A DNA stretch of 64,000 bases, taken from contig CM072152.1 in assembly GCA_036850595.1 (NCBI GenBank), positions 12,853,640 to 12,917,639 on the forward strand. The letters are read 5' to 3'. Below, one piece after another: positions 35,700 through 48,300 of the stretch. This DNA comes from Rhyacichthys aspro. Its lineage: Eukaryota > Chordata > Actinopteri > Gobiiformes > Rhyacichthyidae. Position 1 is the stretch's first letter. The number at the start of each line of letters is the position of its first letter. A model generated the notes under the pieces. That model worked only from the letters and a program-made list of their open reading frames with translations, was not told the origin of the DNA and ran no database searches. Both the position numbers and the translations under genes were made by a program.

Positions 35700-37590
35700 G
35701 TGGCACTTCCTTCATTCCATCAGAGGTACATTATTCCTATCCACGCCGCTGTAGTGGTGAGTATGAGCAGCTCCCCACACTGGCACTTACACAACAATTA
35801 TGTGCTTAATGACTTTTTTTGTCCTTAGCTAAAATAATTCTAAGATAATTTCTCACTGAACATGCAAGGACAATAAAATACATCTGACACATGTCATTGT
35901 GTAATAGGCTATTGCTTAAATATAAATAAGCACTAACTCATACCTGTTAAAATCAAACATGTTATATATGCCATCAAACTGTTAAAGAAGTAAGCGTTAG
36001 AAAATATCAGTTTTCATTATTTTGAATTAACTGTCAAATATAATAAGATTATATACCTATATTAAACCTAAATATGTAATCTTATGTAATCATGGGCTTC
36101 ACAAATAATAGAATTTCTTAATGGCTTCACTGTGAAGATACTCTGTGGATATGGCCTGTGCTGCCTGATGACCAAACTCCTTTCAGGAGTGTAAATAACG
36201 GCTGCTCATTGACTGAACTTGTGAATAACATTGCTGTGTATCCATTATACCTTTGTTAATGGTGAGATTCAAGGTAAAACCATGATGTTCTCACACAGTT
36301 TTATCAAATACAACAGCTCAATACGTTGGAAATGATGTAATATTGAAGCTAAAATTGAACTTCTTTGGCATTTAAAATGGGATCAATAACTCTGATGGCA
36401 GCTGTTCAGGTGCTGGTCAGGATAGTTTGGAAGTACTAGGAATTGTAGGCTGCTCCATGATTCTGGGTAAAAGGATGGATAGCATGTTCCCGCACAGAAA
36501 GCAATGATCAGTTTGCAATAAACAAAAGGAGAAAGCTGGTACTGTATGCTCCTTAGGAGTGTTTCCCATGGTGCCCATTCTTTTCATGTTGCAGCCTCTA
36601 AAGAGAAATGTTCTGCACCTCCTGCTCACCACTGTAACATAAGTATCTTTAAGCTGTAAGCTTGGGCTCTCTCCTGTAGTCAAAGCTGGGCTCTCTGCTG
36701 TTACCTTCTCTTCCTCTTATTATCATTTCTCAACAGAATATCTATCTGCTGCTTGAGAAAGTAGACCCACACTGTGATTATTCCCCTGCTCCTTGAATAA
36801 ATGTTGGCTTACATAATTCTTTCAAATAAACTCTAACACTGATAATGAATTTGATCTTTCCTTAAAACATAACACACATGTTGCACTGTGTATAAAGTTC
36901 AAATGCTTTAGGTTTAACAGGGTAATGGCAGGGCAAAAAAGGTTAAGTCTACGCATTGTCTCCCTTGATCTTGATGATTGAAGCATGATCATAAACTTGA
37001 GATATATTATCTTACATACAATTCTGGCTGCACAAAATAATCAGTATCAATCCTGAGAACTGGGTTGTTATTAGTTAAAAGTTTAGGTGTTGAACCAGAA
37101 GCCAAATTTGGACTCTAGGGGGCACTAAATGGACCGGTAGCGTTCCCTGTTTGACTCAGGCCACTGTTGCTTTAAAATGAACATTAACTTGACAATAGTT
37201 GTGTTCAGGGACTTCTAACAATCAGCAGTGGTCCAATTTGACCTCGCTTAAGTAAGACTAAGAACAACTTTACTGACCCCTCACTTGTAAACTGCTGCTT
37301 TACAAACTCCCAATCCCATGTGGTACCGGCCTTTTTTATGAACTACTCCATTAAAGCAATCTCTGAACGTACATAAGAGCCGTACATTACTAAACTGGAG
37401 TTATAAAGATGCTTGTACTAGGCCGGTAGTGTGAAGGAGTAATTCCATTCAGGTTCCAGCGTCATGCAGTAGTTGGGCAACCATAGGGACTGCCCAACCT
37501 ACGTGGAGGAGCGCAGCGCAGTTCTCTGATGAGGAGTGGATGTGGAGGAGGAGGGGGGAGGACAAAGAAGGCGGACCTTAGGACGACCCC
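35700..37590. other. intergenic DNA between rbm5 and slc38a3
   Basis: No coding exon is recognisable. In human this interval holds SEMA3F and GNAT1; I see no semaphorin or transducin exon on either strand. GC and purine content rise after about 37,490, towards the slc38a3 untranslated exon. A CTCF-like sequence with two mismatches lies at 37112-37124. Confidence 0.6.
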
Positions 37591-37599
37591 CACAGTTCT

Positions 37600-37781
37600 G
37601 CTTCTGGGGGTTTACAATGTCCACCATCATATCCAAAAGCACAAATTTAGCCCTTACCTTGGCGAGAGACGTTGCTCCACGAATGTAGATCTATTTCTTT
37701 AAGAGAGGAAAACGGAGACACATAGGCCTGCTGTTTATTCCCATCCTCAGTGGACTTACCGCGGAGCTTCAGGAGTCTCTG
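37600..37781 (+). other. slc38a3: probable untranslated first exon of slc38a3
   Basis: GC-richer segment ending in a strong donor (CTCTG, then GTAAGA at 37782). It precedes the coding exon acceptor at 42244 by about 4.5 kb and no other strong exon lies between. The 5' boundary is a guess because the start site is not visible, and the link to slc38a3 is inferred from strand and position. Confidence 0.5.
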
Positions 37782-38881
37782 GTAAGAATCAGCAGTTTTG
37801 ATGAATTGTTTGAATGGAAAGATTTGGTGTGTTGGTGTCAGAGTGAGTGCTGTTGTAGTTTATGTTCAACGAAAGTGCGCTCGGTGGCGATTAAAGGCAC
37901 TGGTCAGCATACAGGAGTCAAAATAAAACAAAAAACAACCGAAACCATTACATTTAAAGAGCCTTTATTGTCACTTATTCAGGAGAGAGGACATATGGCT
38001 TTGCTTTTGTTTCCTATCGACATGGGTGATCAGTATCGACGGCATGGCACGTCTGTCTCCCTCCACGTAAGGCGCCAAGTCCAGATGTCACGACCATGTG
38101 CTTTGAGCAGCTCTGACAAATTCGTTTTGGTCCATCATACGTTGCACATTTCATTTCAAGATGATGACAAATACCTTGGAGTCACTAAACCATATGTGTG
38201 CGTGCCCCTTTTGCTGTCATGGTAAAGTCTGAGCCACATGGCGCACAGTAAACTACGCGTAAAGATCTGTATTTCCTCATACCTCTTTATACAAATATAA
38301 ACAGGACTGATTCCTTTTAAATTTCACACAATGGCACGTCCAGTCATACACAATGACTGGATCTTTGAGACCCAAGTCAGTCCTTTACAACTCTCTCTTT
38401 GTTATTAAAGAGCGAACCGCACGGAGGAAGAACAGCGCTCAGTGGTGGAAGTTGGTGACTGAAATAACCTAATGCTCAGATTTGTTGTGATGATCCGCAG
38501 TGCTTCGGGAAATGCTTATTTTATATTCATCTTCAACCATCACAAAACTTAAGAGCGACTTATTTTGCCTCTATTATTCATATTATCTGGGTCTAAACAT
38601 TTCCTTTAAAACAATTTATTCAACTGTGGATGATATTTTCTTGCCGTTTTGTTGTGAAATTGTGAAATATTTTATAATTGCATGAGTGTTTTTTCATAAA
38701 AAGTCAAGTAATGTCTTTAATAACATTATTTAATAACAGTATTTGTGAAGTTGTTGATCAGTCAATGTAGCCTGCAGGATTTATAAGTGGCTGCATGCAG
38801 AAATGTCTAGTTAAAAGTCTGATTGTGTGTTGAGTGGATTGGAGTGGATTGGAGTAACAACAGTAACAAAAGTTCCTCCAC

Positions 38882-38884
<3 letters not shown>

Positions 38885-38948
<64 letters not shown>
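38885..38948. repeat. (GT)32 microsatellite
   Basis: Uninterrupted GT tract. The 13-bp sequence GTGTGTTGAGTGG occurs on both sides (38825-38837 and 38943-38955), and a 10-bp unit GAGTGGATTG is repeated just upstream (about 38832-38851). Confidence 0.97.
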
Positions 38949-38949
<1 letters not shown>

Positions 38950-41791
38950 GAGTGGTCAGCAGTTACAAACAACATCATGATGCTTCTGTGGAACATTCAG
39001 TAAATGCAGTCTATCCTGACAACTATATTAATATGATTTTTTGTCATGAAAGCTGTTGGCAAAAGGTCATTTAAATTGTCCTGAGAACTTTTGCCTGTGT
39101 ATCCAGTAATGTGTAGGTGCGGGGCATACATGTCTTTGACTTTGGCCTTTATCTAAACACCATCACCCTATTTGGTTTCTTATGCAGGGTTATCACTTTG
39201 GAGAGTAAGCAAGCAGATAAGGTTCAGTGAGGTCACTGACCCAAACTCTTTGGATGATCAAAAGACTGTCCGTTTGTGCAGGAGCAGGGCAGGTTTGCTG
39301 TGTTGAGGTCAGTGCTTTCTGCATGACGGAAGCTGCCAGCTGTGCTCGGCGCTGCACTCAACACACCCGCGTTAATATCTGTCTCTGAGCCTGCCCAATG
39401 TTCAGTGTCAGATACTAAGGAAGCTATTTACAGCATATCATTGTCAAGGTTACCCATAGTCTGTGGGCATACATTTCACTTGATCATGTGCGGTTGTTTA
39501 TTCATACTTAGTGGTATTTGTTACTGTAGCTTAATATGTTTTTGAGCATTCTGCCAGGATAAATCATTACGTCTTTAAAGCTGCATTTGACGATAGAAAT
39601 ATCCTCTTTCCCTTTCCCAACCTCTCAGTTTCAAGTGTTAAATTCAAAAGGTAAGATGAGGGCATGTTTTGATATCAGCCTGTTTACAGCCTGAACATCT
39701 ACTAAACTTAGTCACCTTTGACCATCATCACCAACATTTGTGATGTTTCTAATGCAAACACGTGAGTTCTATGTTTTCTGTTAGTACAACTAAGTAACTA
39801 TTACAGTTATATGTCAGAGTTGAATGTGTGAGACAAAACTGGAACAAATAACTCTAGTGATTAACTGCTTATGAGCTCATTTGGACTCCTGAATGACTCT
39901 TCTTCCAAATGTTTTTAGTGCAGACATGACATTTGTGCTTGCCATATTATCCAACACTTCCTGAGCTGCAGGTTACCCAGTCATCTGAACTTTTTATGTA
40001 ACTTATATCTGTGTAAAATACTAATATGCCCCACTTTTTAACAAGGCTATAGCCCAAGTATTTCCTAATCCCACTGCAGAGATAGAGGAAGACAATGCAC
40101 ATACACGTCACTTTATGCAGTAACAATGTAGAAAACATGATCAATGCGATGCAGACATTTCAATTTAGTGTGAGGCATTCATAAAGTTGAGGTATTCTGA
40201 AACTATAGTTATTCAGGGGGTGCACGTGTACCAAATGGCATTACAGATTGTATTATACATCAATTTCTGGTATAATGTATGTGTGTAGGTCAGACTATCA
40301 TACAAATGGAGATCTAAGGTATGCCTTTAATAAAGTAAGAGCTTGTTTATGTTTTACTTTAAAAGACAGAAGATTAAAGCAGGAATTCTGATCGTAGTTT
40401 ATTAGCTGTCAACAAAAGTTAAAGTTAAAGTAAAAGTTTACAGCAAACTGTTCTAATTAGCCATTATTATTAAGATCATTAAGAAATCAAAAGAAAAAAA
40501 GAATCTGTTGACAAATATCACACCAGTGCATTCCTTGTGTCCCAGCAGCACATGGCAGTGTGTGAGCTGGTGCTGCCAGGCTCTTGGCTGTACCTCGTGT
40601 CCAGAACACAGGCATCTCCTAATGTGTTGATCAGTCCCTGTCCACCACTCTGCCCATTCTTATCCAAATTAAGCCACACTGTCTGCAACAGGAGCTTTTA
40701 AATGTTTTTTTAAAATGGCTTGTATTTTATAGCTTTAACTATTGGCAAATCATTATTTATTCTCCCATCTGTACAAACATTTAAAATGTCACACGAGTCC
40801 ATGAGCTGGGACCTGTCACTCTAATGCCAGCTCACATATGAGTTGTTACATAACACAACCCTAGGTTTCTGATGGCTTCAAGGAGTGTTGAGTTTCCTGA
40901 CTAGAAAAAGAAATGTATCCGGAGCATTTGTCTCATGAGAGACATGCAATAGTGTGACTGTTAATATGACTTATGAACTGATACATGTGACATGTAACTG
41001 TTTAATGACTTGGAGGATTAAAAGCAAACATAATCAATTAATATGATTAAAACAACACAATCCATGCTGTCATTTCCTTCCGTAAAATAATAATTGACCC
41101 ACATTCACGCAGGCTGCACTTGACCCTTATGAAGGCTACATATGGTAAAACTGGCCAGTGTGCTACTTGCCCTCACTAGATGAAATTACACTGCAAAAAT
41201 AGTATCTGCATAGTTGAAAGAGCCCTTATTGCGCCTTGCCTGCACATGCTTGACATCTGATAACGTCAAAGCTGCAGATGGAGTGTCTGGATGAAACAAA
41301 CTGAAAAGAAGATATAACCTAGATCACGTTGTACTGTGGATTTATAATTCATCCATGGTATTATGCAGAAATGTTACAAAATGTATATTTCAAGTTTCTT
41401 TGAAGTTTCAATCATAAATAGCAGTATCAATGACTCGTCCTTAGCAGTGATCTTGTAGCAGAGAAGACACTATTCACATTGAGTCACAATTGAAATGTTG
41501 TACAATGGTCACGATGGAAGCCACTAACAACTCACCATTGTCTCTGTGAGTTCTCTCTGAACTTGAGAAGACAATTTGCCTTTGATTGTGAAGGAAGTTG
41601 CAGCCTGTCTATTGTGTTTCTAGTGTGTCATCTTGATTTATCGTCAATCCTTGTTAAATCTACTCTCACTGGGTTAAATGTAACAATCAGTACTCAGTGT
41701 TTAGCAATGTGAGTTAAAAATATGTGTAATCTAAAGTAAAGTTTACTTTGAACTCTTTCAGTAGTTCTAACACAAATGATGCAAAACTAAG

Positions 41792-41810
41792 AACAAACAA
41801 ACAAACAAAC
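41792..41810. repeat. (ACAA)n short tandem repeat
   Basis: About five ACAA units in the slc38a3 upstream intron. Confidence 0.85.
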
Positions 41811-42320
41811 TGATAGACTTTGACTTATGACAGTGTCGTCTATTTGTCTTTCTCAATGTTGAAGTTCTAGAAAGCTTCAAAAGTGTCACACCAGTTCAAT
41901 TTTATCAGTTTATTTTTGTTGCTAAACACTATATTCCTTAAAGTAATGCAGGAGCAAAAATAACAGAACAATCCTTGGGTGTTGGACTTAACTTTGTCTG
42001 GCAAAGGTGTATTTTCTGCACCAGTGTATTTGGTACAATAAGGTAATAGTATAGCATATTAACTATTGCTGTCAATGGGGGAAAAATAACTACAGAATTA
42101 ACTGGATTTTTGGATTTATTTGTCATCAAAAGTCTGAAAATGTAATAAGGTTTTTAAGTATATTGTAATTTTGAATTCTGTACAGTTAAATGTCGATAAT
42201 TAAATTATAGAACTGTTTGTAACATGTCCTTGTCTTTACTCCAGATATCTATTACATTTCATGGACGACTACTGTGACTGAATATATCCACGCCAAAAAG
42301 AACCATTTGAACCAGCCAAA

Positions 42321-45300
42321 ATGGAACATTCTCAGTCAGAGATGAACATCTTATCCAATGGTAAAAGCCTTGACTATGGGGAGGACACTGGTGTCCCTTT
42401 GAAGACACTCCTCGATGAGGATCAGTGAGTTCTCTTTTGTGGCTTAACACATCTTTTTCTTGCCTGTGTATTTGTTTTGGGATTCCTCTGTAACTTTGCA
42501 TGGGCCCTCCTGCTCCTGCACTTGTACTGTGTTTAAGTCACATCCTGTTATATTGATCACCCTGTTTCAGTTCATCTGTCATAGGCAATTACATGTTGAG
42601 AATCCCATTATCAATATAACAGATGTGGTGAGGGACATACAGTATTACTTACTTCCTGCTAAATGTTTGTTTTTTTAAATGCATGCACCTTGCTTTTGGG
42701 TTCTTCTCACTGGGTGGATCCATATTCAGAAATGGCACTCAAACTGTCAGGTATGTTTGCTGAAATCTGTGGAGGGCACCTTCATTATGAATGATATTAA
42801 CAATTGTACATAAATTGTGGATGTTCAACATATTCAAACATGTAAAAAGGCTGTCAGCTAACTGCCATATTTGTCCTGTAGATATGACGACCCTGATAGA
42901 GTACTTGAGAGCGAGGAGTTTCTACCAAGTGGTGATGGAAAGAAACCTACACGTTTCACTGATGTAAGGATTAATGATGAAAGTTATAGATCATACACAC
43001 ACCAGAAAGTAGTTTATACTCATGTATTTTTCTTCCAGTTTGAAGGAAAGACTTCTTTTGGCATGTCTGTCTTTAACCTGGGAAATGCCATCATGGGCAG
43101 TGGAATCCTGGGATTGGCCTATGCCATGGCTAACACTGGCATACTCCTCTTTTTGTAAGTATCAATGCAGCGTCTGTTTAAGAATATTGTTTGTGTTCAA
43201 AATTATATTTTAGAACCAAAACTATTATTTAGGTAGTAAACAGGTTAGAAATCATTAAACTCGTATTACTCATTACAAAACAGGACAATGGGACCAGAGG
43301 TTTGCCAGATAGTGAGCCCATGCTGTCCCTCTTTTGTTTATTAGCCTCAAAAACATGTGGGCTTCAAATGTTTGACAATAGATATCCAGTTATGGTCACT
43401 AATGACTAGTTATTTATTATACTATGTGGACAACAATAGGTTATTATAGACCTTTTTCTAACAATGTTAAAATGGAGTAAATAAACCAGAACATATCTTT
43501 TGTTTAAATATGTGAGTTCAGTGCATCTCCAAAGGACTAGTGATGAGCATCCACTGTTGTGGGTTGGCTTTAGGGTAAGATCTAAGGGAAGAGACGGTTA
43601 CTTCACCAAAATGATTTAGTATCTTGACACCTTGTAAAATATTGCGCCCTGTGACTTGCAAACCTTTTCACCCACCCTCTTTCTTTGGCCCCAGCTCACG
43701 CCGTAGTTACCACATACACAGTGCCCAGAAAGGCTAGAGCCCAGAATAACCACACCCCCCCGAACACTTGTGGATCATCTGCACTGCTTCTTAACATGCT
43801 GCTGTCAGACCTCGACCCTGGTTGTTTTGGTCACGTAGACTGTGTTTATGTAGCTGCAGTTAGTAAAGGACAAGTCCAGAATAGCCAATGACAGGAAGTA
43901 AGTTTCTATATAATGGCTTTTACAGTTTGCCGCTGCTATAATAGTGAAACCTTTTGCCAATCTGTACGTACCGTAAGTTATGACAGTTGGCATTGCGACG
44001 ACCCTATATATAGTTGGCATCCTCTGGTTTGACGTAACTTAATCATTGCTGGGGAGACGACAGGGAAAGATGGATTTCATTTAGTGGATTTATGTTTTTC
44101 AGCAGCTCAGTTTGAGGCCAGTATTATATCCCTGAGCATAATTGTGATAAAAAAGATGATTTACAGAGGCTTGTAAAAATGCTAACCGTGATGTTAGTCT
44201 TGTGGTGTTGTCTTGGTTCCAGAACACTATGGTCTCGATCATGAGTCTTGGTTATGTGATCTTAACGACACTAATTAGTTCATCATGCTAATGTAGGACG
44301 TAAACAATCAGATGTTCTTAGAATTCTGCAACTTTTCTAATGACATCTTACTCAATATTCACACCACCGACTCATTGATTGGTAAAGATAACACAATCAC
44401 ATAGTGAACTGACTTTAGGGAAATAGTGTTTTTGTGACATTCAAGTCTGATTTTTGATCCTCTGAAACTATGGCAGGTTTCTTCTCACTGCTGTGGCTGC
44501 CCTGTCTTCTTATTCCATTCATCTGCTGCTCAAAGCCTCTGGCGTTGTTGGTAAGCCTCCATGCCCTATGTAAAGATATATTACGTTGCTATCAGATACC
44601 TATATGGTTCAGACAGATGACTGAACAGCATTAACAAAGTATGTCTCCTGCAGGAATTCGAGCCTATGAACAGCTGGGGTACAGAGCGTTCGGCACTCCA
44701 GGAAAAATGGCTGCTGGTATTGCCATTACCCTGCAGAACATTGGAGGTGGGAAGCAAATGACTAATGTCTGGCTTCAAAATACAAAAATAACAAAAATTC
44801 TAACTTATAGACTACTTGAAATGTTTGTTCTTGGTTAAAAGTCTGAATAGGTTTGTTTGTTTATCCATGGTTTTGCTAAATCTGCCAAAAAGCAGCTTTG
44901 TGCCACCATAAAATTGATCCCAGCTGACAACTTTTTATTTGTTCTTATGTTTTACAGCAATGTCTAGCTACCTTTACATTGTTAAATCGGAGTTACCGCT
45001 GGTGATCCAAGCTTTTTTGAAGGAAGATCCCAACTCAGAGTGAGTTTAGATCCATTCCACTTATGACTGGCATGCCACAGTTCTCTTTTGTTGGCAGGTT
45101 CAAGAGGCCTGGCAGACTATGAAGGTAGTGAACATTTCAGCTTGTACCATTCATTGATTTGTCAAAGGGGTGTGATGACAAAGCTGGCCTTTTATTGGTT
45201 GGTCAGTAAGAGGACATGTTTGGGTATCTTTTAGTTATTCATACACACGTTAGACATAAATCATCAGCACTGTCAGGCGAGTGCCGGCAAGTCCTGTGCA

Positions 45301-48300
45301 CGTCACAATCATGCCTGGGACATAGACACCCTTCATGAGGCCATTGGGGGCTTAGGTGGATTCCAGCTGCCAGCTCAAATCTAAAAACAAACCTTGTTCT
45401 TAAACAGGAATGGAAACACATACCCGCTGCAGCCACTGAGCCAGCTTTGCCAATCGCCTCTCGCCATTTATTTTATAACAATACAAACACAACAGACAGT
45501 GCATATCTGAGGTGTCCGTTTTAAATGTAGATCTACCCACTTCTTTATTGTGACCATTTTCCCATTCAGACCCCCTTAATGGTGATTTATTTTGGAGAGT
45601 TTTATTGCAGTGTATCAGTGAGAGAGGCTTAGCTACAATTGATGTTGACATATGAACTATTATGTCTCTGGCTGCTACTAGTGACAGCAGCAGGTGGTCT
45701 GATATTGTGCCAAATTCTTGCTTGAGCACTGGGACAGGTCAGCTCAGGGCCAGCCCTCAACAACCAAGACGCACAGTTCGTTTCCATTCCATGTGTTAGT
45801 GTTAGTTTATTTATGACCAGTGGCTCTTTTCATACACAGAAATCATAATACTTTTCACAGAAATTACAGAGGTTATATTAATAGCAGTACATTTGTGCTA
45901 CTGTGTTTGTTTTAAGATATACGACTTTTATTTCTAGTTGAGTTACAAAGTCAAATAACTCTTAACCTTAACCTCTTAAACTTAAACTTAACCTTAAGAC
46001 TCGACTGGAGCCCTGAAAAGCTATGCACTGACTCCCATGTGAAAGGTGACCCACTGACCAAAGTCCAGGGAGGGCATAACCTGTAATGCACGTGACTTCC
46101 TCTGCTTTCAAGGGAGCATGCTCTGTGGTGCCCACACATCAGACAGATGATTTGTCTGGCTCTGTCATCCATAGGGTTAAGAATAACAAGCTTAGCGGCT
46201 TAAAAGAGAGGCTATAAGCCACAAAGACCTTCCTATGCACAGGATTTAGGGTAAAGTTGTTTTAAATGGCTCAACATTCTTCATAATAAGCTACTGTGGC
46301 TCCTGTTTATTTAATGTTTTTTTTCTGCTCCAAGGCATAAAATACTAAAGTTCAAAAATAATTAATTATGATGGATAGTATAAGTTAAATTGCACACATC
46401 CCCATGCAGCCAAACCTCAAAAAAATCCAGAACATGAAAAAGTGGTTGTTTTTGAAACTCTTATCCAGTATGTACTGTGGCTACATACTATTTACTATAA
46501 ACAATAGAATAGTGATTTAAAGCTACATTTCAAATGTCATGGTGAACTTTCCATCATCAGCTTTCAGCCTCTGTCTGTGTTAAAGATGTACACTCTTTTT
46601 AGACATCTGTAAATCAATTATTTTCCAGTCTATTTTTGTCAGTCTCTGTGTGTGTTCTTTCTTTGGGTCAGTGTTTAAAATACTCTACTCACTAAAGTAA
46701 ACTTGATTTGTCTTCAAACAGCCTGTGGTACTTGAATGGAAACTACTTGGTCATCATGGTGTCTGCCGGTATCATCCTTCCTCTAGCTCTCATGAAGCAT
46801 CTTGGTGAGTAACCTTTATTTATACAGGAGAACCAGTTGAGAGTCTTGAAAGAAGCACTAACAGAAAGTATATAAAATTCACACAATTAAGAGCACGATA
46901 ATAAAACAATGAAAACATTAAAATAAAGTAAAACAAGTGGTCCAATAAAACTAATTAAAAGTGATTAAAGTTATACACAACAGAATTTACATAACTTGAG
47001 ACAGTTTCAAAGATTACTCCATCCATAAGGTCCATAATATCCACAATAATCCTAGTTCTGTGTTTATAAATGGAATGCCCAGTGTAAAGTGTTCTTGTGA
47101 CCGTGGACTGTAACCTGAGTTTCTAAGATTTAAATGCGATAAATGTAATCAGATAAATAAGATAAAATGGTAATTTATGTAAAAGGGCTTTATAAATAAA
47201 AATCACTGAAAAAGCAAGTTGCACTAAATCAGATGATTATCAAGGAGCACTGTTGGTTTCCAGCTGTTATCTTCTGAAGAATATAATGTGACTGGTGTCA
47301 GAGAGAGGCTCAGTGAGGCGGAAATTTTCCATTACAAGCATTTGTTTTTTAAGACACAAAAAACCTAAATATACAGCGGGTTCTCTTTCTCTCTCTTTTA
47401 CAGTGGAGTGGAGTTAGAAGTATTAAAATGAAATCCATCCATTGACCTTGACTAATCTAATACTAGACATTTATGTTTCAAAACCTTACCATCTTAGGAC
47501 TTTAGCTTACGTGCTGACATTTTCATTCAGGAATCAAAATGTCAGAGTAATTACTGGTTGTTTTCATCTGACCACAGGCAGCAGAAACAGCGGGAGCCCA
47601 ATTAGACCCAATTTACAAAACCTTTTCTTCACTTTGCTATTGTTACGTCGTTTCTTTGGGCAAATCCGGACCTTTATCGCTTGACAATTATTAGAACTGA
47701 GTCTCAAGTCTAAGCTCGTGAGAATAATGCAGTTGCAGTTTATATAACACTACACAGACCACTCATAGGGGGCTAAATATGTTCTTCTTTTCTTATCAGG
47801 TTACCTTGGATACACAAGTGGGTTTTCTCTCAGCTGCATGGTGTTTTTCCTCACTGCTGTAAGTCCGTTCGGCTCAATAGTGGCACATTACTCTGTTACT
47901 CTGGCATGTTATCTGGACACATACTGATTCACATTCACTTTTCCCAGTGTCATGTGTTTTGTTTTGATAAAACATTACCAGAACGGAGAGGCTTTTTTGA
48001 CGTGAGCTCCATTCCCATTGTCCATTTCTTTCATATGCCTCTGCCTGCAGGTCACCTATAAGAAGTTTCAGATTCCCTGTCCCTTTGAGGAGTTCTCCAT
48101 CAACAGTACCTCTACTCATCACACTTTAAATGTATCAAGCCACAGTCATGGTCTGGTTCATGCGGATGATGACACTCACTGTTCCCCGCAAATGTTTAAA
48201 ATAAACTCTCAGGTAAGGCCAGAAGCAGTTTTACAATAAATAAACGAGAACCGTCTCTCTATTAGATGGATCCAAGTTTACAATGCACATTTAACAATAC

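Larger units (their letters stand above)
37782..42244 (+). other. slc38a3: probable first intron of slc38a3
   Basis: Noncoding DNA of about 4.5 kb with a (GT)32 tract (38885-38948) and a short AAAC repeat (41792-41810). An open frame at 37806-38225 (139 codons) starts inside this intron and shows no protein family likeness. Confidence 0.5.

Noticed and set aside
37806..38225. 139-codon open frame after the slc38a3 leader exon
   Set aside because: Starts just after a strong donor and has no protein likeness; treated as intronic.
45961..45996. interstitial telomere-like tract
   Set aside because: The unit is CTTAAC, not CCCTAA, and is short and imperfect.
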